A stretch of 64,000 bases of DNA from CASICS01 sp045564455 (lineage in GTDB: Bacteria > Pseudomonadota > Gammaproteobacteria > Magnimaribacterales > AG-339-G14). Positions 8,972 to 19,663 of the stretch are shown here, piece by piece (the stretch's first letter is position 1; every line of letters starts with the position of its first letter). Position numbers and translations under genes: made by a program. The stretch is taken from positions 1-64,000 of the forward strand of contig JBJLHG010000001.1 in NCBI GenBank assembly GCA_045564455.1. The letters run 5' to 3'. The notes beneath the pieces were generated by a model, which was not told the origin of the DNA, made no database searches, and saw only the letters and a list, made by a program, of their open reading frames with translations.

Positions 8972-9577
8972 TTGATAATTGAAAACAATATAAATTCTGA
9001 ACCTTTAGCTAAAGTTGCAGATATCCTTAAAAAATCAGAAGAAATGAACCTTATTGATTGGAATGCGATGAGCATATCAACAGTAGATATCAATAATAAA
9101 CCTTCTTCTAGAATGGTGCTTTTAAAGAAAATAAACGATAAAGGGTTGGTTTTTTATACTAATTTTAAAAGCAAAAAAGGAAAAGATTTAGCAAAAAATA
9201 AACATATTGCTGCTAATTTTTGGTGGCGTGAACTAAAGGAACAAATAAGAATTGAAGGAAGTGTAGACATGCTTTCTAAAGAAGAATCTGATGATTATTT
9301 TAATTCAAGAGCGCTGCAATCAAGAGTTGCAGCAATAGTATCTCAACAAAGCGAAAAGATAGAATCTTATGATGTTTTACAAGCAGAAATAGACAGTAAA
9401 ACTAAGATTTTTTTAGATAGCGGCGAAAATCCAAAACGCCCTGAGCATTGCGGATTATATTTAATCAAGCCTGAATCTATAGAATTGTGGAAAGAAGGAG
9501 ATTTTAGAACCCATCAAAGAGAAAAATTTATTAAAAATGAGCAAAATGCCTGGGAAAGATATTTTTTATCTCCATAG
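8972..9577 (+). CDS. pdxH: Pyridoxamine 5'-phosphate oxidase
   Basis: FMN-dependent oxidase that makes pyridoxal 5'-phosphate from PNP or PMP, the last step of vitamin B6 synthesis. At 201 residues it is near the normal length. Conserved parts are PSSRMVLLK (FMN phosphate binding), V-FYTNF-SKKG, the S-R-A-LQSRVAAIVSQQS segment and the C-terminal WERYFLSP. The start is TTG at 8972, one base after doxX. With pdxB at 24.3 kb it points to de novo PLP synthesis by the DXP-dependent route. Confidence 0.92.
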   Translation: MIIENNINSEPLAKVADILKKSEEMNLIDWNAMSISTVDINNKPSSRMVLLKKINDKGLVFYTNFKSKKGKDLAKNKHIAANFWWRELKEQIRIEGSVDMLSKEESDDYFNSRALQSRVAAIVSQQSEKIESYDVLQAEIDSKTKIFLDSGENPKRPEHCGLYLIKPESIELWKEGDFRTHQREKFIKNEQNAWERYFLSP

Positions 9578-9591
9578 CATTGAGCTATAAT
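9563..9591 (+). promoter_or_regulatory. Possible sigma70 promoter of thrS
   Basis: A perfect TATAAT (9586-9591) lies 32 bases before the thrS start, overlapping the end of pdxH. The matching -35 (T-rich, around 9563-9568) is poor, so this rests mainly on the -10 box. Confidence 0.35.
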
Positions 9592-9623
9592 AACGTTTAA
9601 GGCTCCTCGTATAGGCCAAAGCT

Positions 9624-11552
9624 ATGATAAAAATAACTCTTCCTGATAATTCCGTTAAATCTTTTGAAAATTCTATTTCCGTAGAGGATTTAGCCTTGTC
9701 TATTGGTCCAGGGCTAGCTAAAGCAACTGTAGCGGGTAAGATTGATGGAAATTTAGTAGATGCATCCGACTTAATTGAAAAAGATTCGTCCATTGAAATA
9801 ATTAGAAATGTTGATGAAGAAGGCATGGAAATTATTAGGCACAGTTGTGCTCATTTGTTTGGCCATGCTCTCAAGCAATTATTTCCAGAAGCTAAAATGG
9901 CTATCGGGCCAACAATAGATAACGGTTTTTACTACGACATAGATCTAAAACATTCTTTAACTCAAGATGATTTAACTGCTATAGAGTCGAGAATGAAATC
10001 GCTAGCAGAAACTAAATATCAAGTTATTAAAAAAGTTGTTCCAAAAAAAGAAGCTGAAAAAATATTCAAAGAAAGAAAGGAGTCCTACAAGTTAGAAATA
10101 TTAAAAGATATCTCAGATGATGAAACAGTAGGCCTTTATCACCATGATGAATATATTGATATGTGTCGTGGACCACATGTAAATTCAATGGTTCATATAA
10201 AAGCCTTCAAATTAACTCATGTTGCTGGGGCTTATTGGAGAGGCGATTCGAAAAATAAAATGCTCCAAAGAGTTTATGGAACTGCTTGGAATAGTGAAAA
10301 AGAATTAAAAAAGCATTTAAATAATATCGAAGAGGCTTCGAAAAGAGATCATAGAAAATTGGGTCAAAAATATGACCTATTTCATTTTCAAGAAGAAGCT
10401 CCTGGTATGGTTTTTTGGCATCCTAAAGGGTGGGCTGTTTATAGAATCTTGGAAGATTTTATTAGAAACGAACAAATAGATTCTGGCTATCAAGAAATTA
10501 AAACGCCTCAAGTAGTAGATAGAAAGCTTTGGGAGAAATCTGGTCATTGGGAAAAGTATAGAGAAAATATGTTCATCACAGAAATAGATGAGGAACATGC
10601 CAATGAAAAAAGAACCAATGCTTTAAAACCGATGAACTGTCCTTGTCATGTTCAGGTTTATAACCAAGGATTGAAATCTTATAGAGATCTGCCCCTGCGT
10701 CTTGCAGAATTTGGATCATGCCATCGATACGAAGCATCAGGAACCCTTCATGGCCTAATGCGAGTTCGTGGATTTACCCAAGACGATGGACATATTTTTT
10801 GTACTGAAGATCAAATTCAAGAAGAAACTAAAAGTTTTATAGAGTTGTTATCAAAAGTATATTCTCAATTAGGCTTTACAAAATTTGATATTAAGCTTTC
10901 AACTCGTCCAGAGGTAAGAGTCGGCTCAGATGCAGTTTGGGATAAAGCAGAGTCTTCTTTAGAGTCTGCTATTAAAAATTTAGGTCTTTCATATGAAATT
11001 GCTGAAGGAGATGGAGCTTTTTATGGTCCAAAACTAGATTTCATCTTAACCGATGCTTTGGATAGAGAATGGCAATGTGGAACTTTTCAAGCTGACTTCA
11101 TTTTACCTGAAAGAATGGAAGCAAATTATGTTGGAGATGACGGTGAAAAACATCATCCGGTGATGATTCATCGAGCAATTTTAGGTTCTTTTGAAAGATT
11201 CATTGGTATTTTAATAGAAGAATACGACGGAAGTTTCCCAATTTGGTTGGCTCCTATTCAAGCAGTGATTATGAATATTTCCGAAAAACATGTCGAAAAA
11301 GCCCAAGAATATGAAAAAAAACTCTCTTCTTGGGGTTTTAGAGTCAAATTAGACTTGAGGAATGAGAAGATCACTTATAAAATCCGCGATCACTCTATAC
11401 AAAGGATACCTTTTCAATTAATTGTCGGTGATAGAGAAGTTGAGAATAACTCAGTCTCTATTAGGACAAGAAAAGGAGAAGATTTGGGGAGTTTAACTCT
11501 AGAAGAATTTAAAAAACTTCTAGATAAGATAATTAAATCAAAGGAGGTTTGA
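9624..11552 (+). CDS. thrS: Threonyl-tRNA synthetase
   Basis: Charges tRNA-Thr. Full length at 642 residues. Order: TGS domain (1-61), editing domain with HxxxH (H73-SCA-H77) and the later DMCRGPHV motif, class II catalytic core with the zinc-site MNCPCH region and motif 2 (RYEASGTLHGLMRVRGF), then motif 3 and the anticodon-binding domain at the C-terminus. It heads the block thrS-infC-rpmI-rplT-pheST-ihfA. The last codons (AAG GAG GTT TGA) double as a strong Shine-Dalgarno for what follows. No T-box or clear attenuator is seen upstream. Confidence 0.97.
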   Translation: MIKITLPDNSVKSFENSISVEDLALSIGPGLAKATVAGKIDGNLVDASDLIEKDSSIEIIRNVDEEGMEIIRHSCAHLFGHALKQLFPEAKMAIGPTIDNGFYYDIDLKHSLTQDDLTAIESRMKSLAETKYQVIKKVVPKKEAEKIFKERKESYKLEILKDISDDETVGLYHHDEYIDMCRGPHVNSMVHIKAFKLTHVAGAYWRGDSKNKMLQRVYGTAWNSEKELKKHLNNIEEASKRDHRKLGQKYDLFHFQEEAPGMVFWHPKGWAVYRILEDFIRNEQIDSGYQEIKTPQVVDRKLWEKSGHWEKYRENMFITEIDEEHANEKRTNALKPMNCPCHVQVYNQGLKSYRDLPLRLAEFGSCHRYEASGTLHGLMRVRGFTQDDGHIFCTEDQIQEETKSFIELLSKVYSQLGFTKFDIKLSTRPEVRVGSDAVWDKAESSLESAIKNLGLSYEIAEGDGAFYGPKLDFILTDALDREWQCGTFQADFILPERMEANYVGDDGEKHHPVMIHRAILGSFERFIGILIEEYDGSFPIWLAPIQAVIMNISEKHVEKAQEYEKKLSSWGFRVKLDLRNEKITYKIRDHSIQRIPFQLIVGDREVENNSVSIRTRKGEDLGSLTLEEFKKLLDKIIKSKEV

Positions 11553-11582
11553 TTGAACATTACTTTATGGACTTTGGTCTAA
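11541..11582 (+). promoter_or_regulatory. Strong SD plus 9-codon mini-ORF ahead of infC
   Basis: AAGGAGG (11541-11547) sits 5 bases before a TTG (11553) that opens a 9-codon ORF ending TAA at 11580-11582, three bases before the infC ATG. The infC ATG itself has no good SD. The mini-ORF could deliver ribosomes to infC by coupling, or the TTG may be unused and the SD incidental to thrS coding. Confidence 0.35.
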
Positions 11583-11585
11583 TTT

Positions 11586-12131
11586 ATGGCTCAGCCAAGA
11601 AGAGCTTATGAGAAAAAAAATAAGCACCCGATAAATCAATTCATTAAAGCGTCAAAAGTAAGATTAATTTCTGCTGAAGGCGAGCAATTGGGAATTAAAA
11701 GCATTGATGAAGCTATGGATAAAGCTAAATCGGCAAGCTTAGATTTAGTTCAAATGAATGATGATCTAGATACTCCGGTATGCAAATTAATGGATTATGG
11801 AAAGCATCTATTCGATTTAAAGAAACAAAAGACTGCTTCTAAGAAAAGGACTAAAAAGACTCAGTTAAAAGAAATTAAATTTAGACCCGGAACCGATGAA
11901 AATGATTATCAGATTAAAATGAGAAATATCATTAAATTTTTAAGCGATGGCGATAAAACAAAAATTACCATGAGATTTAGAGGAAGAGAATTAGCTCATA
12001 AAGATATAGGACTTAGGTTGTTAAAAAGAGTAGAATCTGACCTCAGCGAAATAGCTGGAGTAGAACAGGAACCTATTTCGGAAGGTAGACAACTAGTAAT
12101 GTTATTGAGCCCACTAAAAAAGAAGAATTAA
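11586..12131 (+). CDS. infC: Translation initiation factor IF-3
   Basis: Binds the 30S subunit, proofreads start codon and initiator tRNA pairing, and keeps subunits apart. At 181 residues it has both domains: the N-domain with EGEQLGI and PVCKLMDYGK, a lysine-rich linker, and the C-domain with KEIKFRPGTDENDY and MRFRGRELAH. The start here is ATG, not the AUU that gives E. coli infC its autoregulation; an in-frame TAA six bases upstream rules out an earlier start. This is notable because other genes in the window seem to use AUU or AUA. Confidence 0.96.
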   Translation: MAQPRRAYEKKNKHPINQFIKASKVRLISAEGEQLGIKSIDEAMDKAKSASLDLVQMNDDLDTPVCKLMDYGKHLFDLKKQKTASKKRTKKTQLKEIKFRPGTDENDYQIKMRNIIKFLSDGDKTKITMRFRGRELAHKDIGLRLLKRVESDLSEIAGVEQEPISEGRQLVMLLSPLKKKN

Positions 12132-12132
12132 A

Positions 12133-12330
12133 ATGCCAAAAATAAAAGTCCATAGCGGCGCAGCTAAAAGATTTAAAAAAACTGGATCTGGTCTAAAAAG
12201 AAAGCATGCGAATAAAAGTCACATTCTTACCAAGATGACAACAAAGTCTAAGCGTCAACTAAGAGGAACAGCAGCCTTAGCTCCTGGAGACGTAAAGCTG
12301 GTGAAGAGAATGTTCAAGGAGAAATCATAA
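12133..12330 (+). CDS. rpmI: 50S ribosomal protein L35
   Basis: A 65-residue, very basic protein with the bL35 pattern: MPKIKVHSGAAKRFK at the start, H-ANKSHILTK in the middle and LVKRM near the end. It lies one base after infC and one base before rplT, the universal order, so the three are translated from one message. Confidence 0.96.
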   Translation: MPKIKVHSGAAKRFKKTGSGLKRKHANKSHILTKMTTKSKRQLRGTAALAPGDVKLVKRMFKEKS

Positions 12331-12331
12331 A

Positions 12332-12688
12332 ATGTCTAGAGTAAAACGTGGTGTTACAGCTAAAGCCAGACACAAGAAAATTTTAAAATTAGCTAAAGGA
12401 TACAGAGGTGCTAGAAGCAGGACTTTTAAAGTTGCAAAGCAAGCTGTTACCAAAGCAGGTCAATATGCTTATAGAGATAGAAGAGTTAAGAAAAGAACTT
12501 TTCGTGCACTTTGGATAGTTAGAATTAATGCTGCTGCTAGAGCCAATGGTCTTTCTTATAGTGTTTTTATGAATGCTTTAAAAAAAGCCAATATCGATCT
12601 TGATAGAAGAGTATTAGCAGATATGGCGGCTGAAGATGAAAAAGCTTTTGCTGATTTGGTCGCAATCGCTAAGCAAAATGCAGCATAA
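12332..12688 (+). CDS. rplT: 50S ribosomal protein L20
   Basis: A 118-residue basic protein typical of bL20: MSRVKRGVTAKARHKK, GYRGARSRTFK, RRVKKRTFRALWI-RINAA. It binds 23S rRNA early in 50S assembly and in some bacteria represses its own operon. With only one base between rpmI and rplT there is no room here for a separate leader, so any control would have to lie further up. pheS follows after 8 bases. Confidence 0.97.
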   Translation: MSRVKRGVTAKARHKKILKLAKGYRGARSRTFKVAKQAVTKAGQYAYRDRRVKKRTFRALWIVRINAAARANGLSYSVFMNALKKANIDLDRRVLADMAAEDEKAFADLVAIAKQNAA

Positions 12689-12696
12689 TATATGCT

Positions 12697-13671
12697 ATGG
12701 ATTTGCAACCGCTTAAAAAGCAATTACTTCAAGATTTAAATAAAGTATCAAGCTCTAAAGAACTCCAAGATATAAAAGTTAAATATCTCGGGAAGAAGGG
12801 GAAAATTTCGCTTCTTTCTAAAAATCTAGGAAAACTGTCTCAAAAAGAAAGACCGAAAGCTGGGAAAGTAATCAATGAATTGAGATTGTTATTTGAAAGC
12901 CAGAGCAAAATATTAATTGAAAAAATTGAATCTAAAGAAATAGAAGCAATTTTAGAAAAAGATTCTATAGACATATCTTTGCCTTCAAGCGAGATTCAAA
13001 CTGGAAATCTTCATCCAATCACTAAGACGATAAATAAAATATGTGAGTTTTTCTCTGCTCGAGGATACTTAATAGAAGATGGGCCAGAAATAGAGAGCGA
13101 GTATTATAATTTTGATGCTTTAAACATTCCAAAAGATCATCCTGCTAGAGATATGCATGATACATTTTATGTTGATGTACAGACTCTTTTGAGAACGCAT
13201 ACTTCCCCGGTTCAAATTAGGGCAATCAACAAAAGAAATGTTCCTTTAAAAATTATTTGTCCAGGAAAAGTCTATCGAAGTGATGCAGACCAAACTCATA
13301 CGCCAATGTTTCATCAAATAGAAGGCCTGTTAATAGATGAAAATGTAAATTTCGGAAACTTAAAACAAGAGTTAACAGATTTTTTAAATTATTTTTTTGA
13401 AAAAGATTTAGAGGTAAGATTCAGACCATCGTATTTTCCTTTTACTGAGCCTTCGGCAGAAGTAGACATCATGGATAAAAAAGGATGGTTAGAAATAATG
13501 GGCTGCGGAATGGTGCATCCAAATGTTTTAAAAGAAGCAGGAGTGAATCCGAATAAGTATTCAGGTTTTGCTTTTGGTCTCGGTATTGAAAGAATGGCAA
13601 AGCTGGATTACGAGATGGAAGACATGCGTCTATTATTTGAAAATGACATAAGATTAATTTCACAATCATAA
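12697..13671 (+). CDS. pheS: Phenylalanyl-tRNA synthetase alpha subunit
   Basis: Catalytic subunit of the alpha2-beta2 enzyme. A 324-residue protein with an N-terminal coiled coil (about 1-90), then the class II core: HPARDMHDTFYV, LLRTHTSPVQIR, the motif 2 region (KVYRSDADQTHTPMFHQIEG) and the motif 3 end GFAFGLGIERMAKL. Length is normal. pheT starts two bases after the stop. The paired beta subunit lacks a tRNA-binding domain, so this subunit's coiled coil may carry more of the tRNA contact. Confidence 0.96.
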   Translation: MDLQPLKKQLLQDLNKVSSSKELQDIKVKYLGKKGKISLLSKNLGKLSQKERPKAGKVINELRLLFESQSKILIEKIESKEIEAILEKDSIDISLPSSEIQTGNLHPITKTINKICEFFSARGYLIEDGPEIESEYYNFDALNIPKDHPARDMHDTFYVDVQTLLRTHTSPVQIRAINKRNVPLKIICPGKVYRSDADQTHTPMFHQIEGLLIDENVNFGNLKQELTDFLNYFFEKDLEVRFRPSYFPFTEPSAEVDIMDKKGWLEIMGCGMVHPNVLKEAGVNPNKYSGFAFGLGIERMAKLDYEMEDMRLLFENDIRLISQS

Positions 13672-13673
13672 TT

Positions 13674-15722
13674 ATGAAAATTCTCAAATCTCACCTTGAA
13701 GAAAAATTAGGCAATAAAAAAAATATTACTAAACTTGGCGAGCAATTGACTATGTTAGGCCTAGAAGTTGACTCTATAGATCCAATAAAAAAAGATTATT
13801 CTATAGACATAGATTTAACTCCTAATAGAGGTGATTGTTTTAGTGTTCTTGGTGTCGCAAGAGAAATCGCTGCAGATGAACAAATAAAATTAAAAAAAGA
13901 AAAAACTTTCTCGATTGATTTCGCAGGAAAGCCGAAAAAAAAAGTTAATGTAAAAGAACCGGAAGCCTGTCCTAGATATTGCTTGATGGAAATATCTAAT
14001 TTTTCGTTAAAAGATACAAAGGGAAAATTAAAAAAAATACCGGAATCTATCAACTTTCGTCTGGAAAATGCGGGTATAAACTCAGTTAATCCCATTGTAG
14101 ATTTATTAAATTACGTAATGTTAGATATCGGCCAGCCAATGCATGCTTTTGATGCAAATAAAATTAATGGGGAACTCCAAGTTAGATTTGCAAATAAAAA
14201 TGAAAAAATCACTTTATTAGATGATCAAAAAATAAACCTAACAGATGATTGTTTGTTAATTGCAGATGAAAAAAATCCCTTAGCACTTGCTGGAGTAATG
14301 GGTGGCTTGGGTTCATCCGTAGACATAGAAACAAACTCAGTTATTTTAGAGTCTGCATTCTTTTCTCCTAGTTTTATTAGAGGCAAAGGAAGAAAATATG
14401 GAATTCAAACGGATGCTTCGCAAAGGTTTGAAAGAGGTGTAGATTTTGAACTACAAAAAAAAGCTTTGCAGTTAGCTGCTAGCTTGATTCAAAAATACGT
14501 AGGTGGAACTTGCTCTAATTTTAAAGAAGTTGTTTTTAAAAAATTCTTACCTAGCAGAAAGCCGATCAATCTTTCGATCTCAGCTTTAAATAATAAACTT
14601 GGCACTTCACTAAAAATATCCGAAGTAAAAAAATCTCTAAATTTTTTAGAAATTTCTTCATCTTCAGGGCCAGGAGATCCGCTAATAAAACTTAAACCTC
14701 CAAGTCATAGATTTGATCTTGAAATAGAAGCGGATATGGTTGAAGAAGTTGCTAGGCTGGTTGGATATGATAAATTGCCTTTGAAAAAAGTTAGATCATC
14801 TTTTCAGGACTTTTCAAAAACTTCCTATGAGAAAACACTAAATCTTAAAAAATTCATTGCTAATCAAAACTTTCAAGAAGTAATTAATTACTCTTTTGTT
14901 GACGATCAACTTCAAACAAAACTTAATCTTTCAAAGAATATGATAATGATTCAAAACCCCATTAATGAAAATTTGAATTCTATGAGAACAAGTTTAATCC
15001 CAGGGTTGATTAATAATTTAATCTCAAATTCAAAAAGAGGAGCTTCTTATCTTAAAATTTTTGAAGAAGGAAAAGTCTTTTCAAATGAAAAAAAAATTAC
15101 GGAAAAAAATAAAATTGCAGGATTGATTTATGATCAGGAAAAAAAGAAAGCTTGGAATAATTCAGAAACCTTTGATTTTTATAGTCTAAAAGAATTAATT
15201 TTAAAATTATTAGATTTTTCATCAGTAGAAAAAATTTCGTTTAAACCTTCAACCTTTAAGCTCTTGCATCCAAAGATCTCAGCTGATATTCATAAAAATA
15301 ATACGAGGATTGGATCTTTTGGAGAGATTCACCCAACGGTAATAAAAAAAGTAGATTTAAAAAAATCCTTCTTTTATTTTGAAATTGATTCCTTAGAATT
15401 ATTCAATGAAAAAAAGGTCAAGCTTACTGAGCCTTCAAAATATCCTCAAGTACAAAGAGACTTGGCTTTCATAGTTCCCAATGAATTGAATTTTAGTGAC
15501 ATAGAAAAAGAAATTAAGGTAAATTCAGGCAAAGATTTGACCGACATTAAATTATTTGATTTATATAAAGGCGGAGATTTATCTAAGACTTCAAAAAGTC
15601 TTGCTTTTAGAATTACTTGGCAGTCTAAAAAAGGAACTTTAGATGATCTTTATATAGATTCTCTCGTTTCAGATATTACGAACAATTTAAAAAACAAATA
15701 CAAAGTTGAATTAAGAACCTAA
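13674..15722 (+). CDS. pheT: Phenylalanyl-tRNA synthetase beta subunit lacking EMAP domain
   Basis: The beta subunit edits mischarged Tyr-tRNA-Phe and binds the anticodon. The start (MKILKSHLEEKLG, then LGLEVDSI) and the DLTPNRGDC-VLGVAREI segment match the family. They are joined directly, with the OB-fold/EMAP-like tRNA-binding domain that normally lies between them (about 110 residues) missing. At 682 residues it is about 113 shorter than E. coli PheT. The B3/B4 editing region (NPIVDLLNYVMLDIGQPMHAFD), the B5 domain and the C-terminal FDX-ACB anticodon domain (YPQVQRDLAFIV) are present. ihfA follows after 4 bases. Confidence 0.95.
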   Translation: MKILKSHLEEKLGNKKNITKLGEQLTMLGLEVDSIDPIKKDYSIDIDLTPNRGDCFSVLGVAREIAADEQIKLKKEKTFSIDFAGKPKKKVNVKEPEACPRYCLMEISNFSLKDTKGKLKKIPESINFRLENAGINSVNPIVDLLNYVMLDIGQPMHAFDANKINGELQVRFANKNEKITLLDDQKINLTDDCLLIADEKNPLALAGVMGGLGSSVDIETNSVILESAFFSPSFIRGKGRKYGIQTDASQRFERGVDFELQKKALQLAASLIQKYVGGTCSNFKEVVFKKFLPSRKPINLSISALNNKLGTSLKISEVKKSLNFLEISSSSGPGDPLIKLKPPSHRFDLEIEADMVEEVARLVGYDKLPLKKVRSSFQDFSKTSYEKTLNLKKFIANQNFQEVINYSFVDDQLQTKLNLSKNMIMIQNPINENLNSMRTSLIPGLINNLISNSKRGASYLKIFEEGKVFSNEKKITEKNKIAGLIYDQEKKKAWNNSETFDFYSLKELILKLLDFSSVEKISFKPSTFKLLHPKISADIHKNNTRIGSFGEIHPTVIKKVDLKKSFFYFEIDSLELFNEKKVKLTEPSKYPQVQRDLAFIVPNELNFSDIEKEIKVNSGKDLTDIKLFDLYKGGDLSKTSKSLAFRITWQSKKGTLDDLYIDSLVSDITNNLKNKYKVELRT

Positions 15723-15726
15723 TAAG

Positions 15727-16002
15727 ATGTCACTAACCAAAGCAAAACTAGTTAATTATTTAAATGATAAAATGGGCTTACCTAAAAAAGATTGCTCTAT
15801 GATTGTGGAAGCTTTTTTTGAAGAGATATCTACTGCTTTACAAAATGGAGAAGAAGTTAAACTTCCCGGTTTAGGAAATTTTTCAGTTACTCATAAAAAA
15901 AGCAGACCTGGAAGAAATCCTAGAACCGGAAAAGAACACACAATTTCAGCAAGAAATGTTGTTAGTTTTAAAGCTGGCAGAAAGTTGAGAAAAAGTCTTT
16001 AA
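15727..16002 (+). CDS. ihfA: Integration host factor alpha subunit
   Basis: A 91-residue HU/IHF-family DNA-bending protein. The beta-arm signature GRNPRTGKEHTISARNVVSFKAG is present, with the proline that wedges into DNA. Position directly after pheT is the classic place for ihfA in gammaproteobacteria and separates it from hupB or ihfB. It acts in the nucleoid as a heterodimer with IhfB, which is not in this window. Confidence 0.93.
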   Translation: MSLTKAKLVNYLNDKMGLPKKDCSMIVEAFFEEISTALQNGEEVKLPGLGNFSVTHKKSRPGRNPRTGKEHTISARNVVSFKAGRKLRKSL

Positions 16003-16005
16003 TCT

Positions 16006-16329
16006 ATGGATTATGATCTTAGCCAAATTCCTAACAAAAAATATTTTACTATCAAAGAAGTTTCTGCGGTCTGTCAGGTAGAAACGCATACTTTAAGATA
16101 TTGGGAAAAAGAATTTGAATCTATCTTTTCTATACAAAGGTCAGGCAACAGAAGACTTTATCAACAAAAAGATATTATCAATTTAATAAAAATAAAAAAC
16201 CTTTTGAATGAAGGCGGTATGACAATAAAAGGCGCTAAAGCTAGATTAGAGAATTCAAAAAAAGAAGATTCTATTAATTTTAAAATTATTGAAGAGTTAA
16301 AAGATATATTAAATATAATAAAGAATTAA
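16006..16329 (+). CDS. MerR-family transcriptional regulator
   Basis: A 107-residue protein with an N-terminal winged-helix domain (about 16-85): FTIKEVSAVCQVETHTLRYW, E-FESIF, and the R-R-LYQQKDI wing. The C-terminal part is short, with no cysteine-rich effector site, so this is the small MerR-like protein that usually follows ihfA in gammaproteobacteria rather than a metal sensor. Its targets are unknown. Three bases separate it from ihfA, so it is part of the translation operon. Confidence 0.85.
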   Translation: MDYDLSQIPNKKYFTIKEVSAVCQVETHTLRYWEKEFESIFSIQRSGNRRLYQQKDIINLIKIKNLLNEGGMTIKGAKARLENSKKEDSINFKIIEELKDILNIIKN

Positions 16330-16346
16330 TTTATGCGGGGGAGATC

Positions 16347-16871
16347 ATGAGAAGAATAGTTACGGGCCACAACAGAGAAGGTAAATCAATTATTAATATT
16401 GATGGACCTCCAGCTAAATCTTTAGGAGAAGAAGTAGGGGGTTTGTATGAGCTTTGGAATACAGACGGTGAAGAAATTAATACTTTGGATAACGTTGATC
16501 GAGCTGATGCAGAAGTTTTATTATCACCTCCAAGAGGCGGAACAAAATTTCGATACTTTCAAATTAATCCTACACCTGAAGGAGTGCCAGCTGAAATGAT
16601 GGAAGATGCTGCTGCGGAAGCCTTCGAAAAAATGGGGGCGTCACACCATAGAGTAGACACTTCAAGACATCCGGCAATGCATAAAACAGATACGATTGAT
16701 TATATTATTCTATTAAAAGGAGACGTAACTCTTTTGCTCGATGAAGAAGAAGTAGATTTAAAACCTTTTGATGTGGTTGTTCAAAGGGGCACTAACCATG
16801 CTTGGGTTAATAATGGAACAGAACCAGCGCTATTTATTGCAGTTTTAATAGACAGTGATTTAAGAGAATAA
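16347..16871 (+). CDS. Cupin-domain protein
   Basis: A 174-residue protein with a C-terminal cupin barrel (about 105-170): HKTDTIDYIILLKG and the P-FDVVVQRGTNHAW second motif. The N-terminal hundred residues are less typical. Metal ligands look present (H-T-D and N-H). Similar proteins act as dioxygenases, isomerases or ligand-binding factors; no substrate can be named. A G-rich Shine-Dalgarno (GGGGGAG) precedes the ATG. The carboxyltransferase gene starts 6 bases after its stop, so the two are likely functionally linked. Confidence 0.75.
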   Translation: MRRIVTGHNREGKSIINIDGPPAKSLGEEVGGLYELWNTDGEEINTLDNVDRADAEVLLSPPRGGTKFRYFQINPTPEGVPAEMMEDAAAEAFEKMGASHHRVDTSRHPAMHKTDTIDYIILLKGDVTLLLDEEEVDLKPFDVVVQRGTNHAWVNNGTEPALFIAVLIDSDLRE

Positions 16872-16877
16872 TTAGCT

Positions 16878-18471
<1,594 letters not shown>

Positions 18472-18473
18472 GA

Positions 18474-19658
18474 TTAATTTGACGCTACTATTCCGTCTTT
18501 GATTAATCTTTTTTTGTCTTCGTCACTATATTCAATAGATGAAAGGATTTCGAGGGTATGTTCACCTAATTTCGGCGCCGGCTTTGAAATCTCAATGGGA
18601 GTTTCGCTAAACTGAGCTGCAGGTTTTGCTTGTCTAACCTCGCCGAACCCTTCGTATTTAGTTCTTAATATTGAATCGTTAGAAATGATTTGTTCATTGC
18701 CTAAAAGCTCCATACGATTAAGTAAGGGCGCACTCGGCACACCTTCTTTTTGTAGACGAATCAAGATTTCTTCACCGTTCCACTTTGAAATTTCATCGCC
18801 TGTAATTTCTTTCCTTACTTGAGCATTTGATACTCGTCCAGAAGGGCTCGCAAATCTCTCATCATTAATTAAATCTTCTCTATTTAATGCTTTGCACATA
18901 CCTTCCCACTCGGCATCTGACACCGCGCCAGCGGTGATGTATCTGTCCTTAGCTTTGTATATTAAATCTTGCGTACCTTGAAGTTTTCGAACATCTATTT
19001 CATTATCAGCATAAACAATGCCTGCCATGCCTTCCGGCCAAAAGAAAGACAACATGCTATCGAGCATGGATAATTCAATGTGCTGACCTTTGCCATTTTT
19101 TTCTCGAGCGTATAAGGCCGAGGATACAGCTTGAGCAGAGGTAAGGGCGGTTACTTTGTCGGCAATGATGATTCGAAACATTTTGGGCGTCTGGGTTTCT
19201 CTATCAGCTTGAATATCGGTTGCACCTGATAAAGCCTGAATAACAGGATCGTAAACCCTCGAGTTGGCATAAGGTCCTTTACTGCCAAAACCACTAATGG
19301 AGACATAGATTATTTTTTTGTTTATCTCTCTAATGGTTTTTTCTCCTATGCCCATTCGGTCTACTGCGCCAGGACGGAAATTTTGCATAAAGACATCCGC
19401 TTTAGCAGCTAACTTGAATAATATCTCTTTACCTTCTTCGGATTTAAGATTAAGTGCAATTGATTTTTTACCTCGGTTACAAGAGAAGAAAACAGGATTT
19501 ACTCCATTATGAGGTGCAGCCATATGACGAACCAACTCCCCAGTTATAGGTTCTACTTTGATGACTTCTGCGCCTTGATCAGCGAGCATCATAGCGCCGA
19601 CTGGTCCTGATACCATGCCAGTCAGATCCAATACTTTTACTCCATTAAGTGGTCCCAT
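18474..19658 (-). CDS. CaiB/BaiF family CoA-transferase (class III)
   Basis: A 394-residue formyl-CoA transferase-like protein. Family marks are VLDLTGMVSGPVGAMMLADQGAEVIKVE near the N-terminus, NFRPGAVDRMGIG, SISGFGSKGPY, and the catalytic aspartate in ADK (D167). It moves CoA between acyl groups without free CoA. A GST-like gene starts upstream on the same strand (5-base gap), so they are co-transcribed. The role is probably activation of an organic acid; the substrate is not deducible. Confidence 0.88.
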   Translation of the reverse strand: MGPLNGVKVLDLTGMVSGPVGAMMLADQGAEVIKVEPITGELVRHMAAPHNGVNPVFFSCNRGKKSIALNLKSEEGKEILFKLAAKADVFMQNFRPGAVDRMGIGEKTIREINKKIIYVSISGFGSKGPYANSRVYDPVIQALSGATDIQADRETQTPKMFRIIIADKVTALTSAQAVSSALYAREKNGKGQHIELSMLDSMLSFFWPEGMAGIVYADNEIDVRKLQGTQDLIYKAKDRYITAGAVSDAEWEGMCKALNREDLINDERFASPSGRVSNAQVRKEITGDEISKWNGEEILIRLQKEGVPSAPLLNRMELLGNEQIISNDSILRTKYEGFGEVRQAKPAAQFSETPIEISKPAPKLGEHTLEILSSIEYSDEDKKRLIKDGIVASN

Positions 19659-19663
19659 ATTAT

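Noticed and set aside
9578..9623. T-box or attenuator upstream of thrS
   Set aside because: Only 46 bases, no stem-loop or T-box sequence seen.
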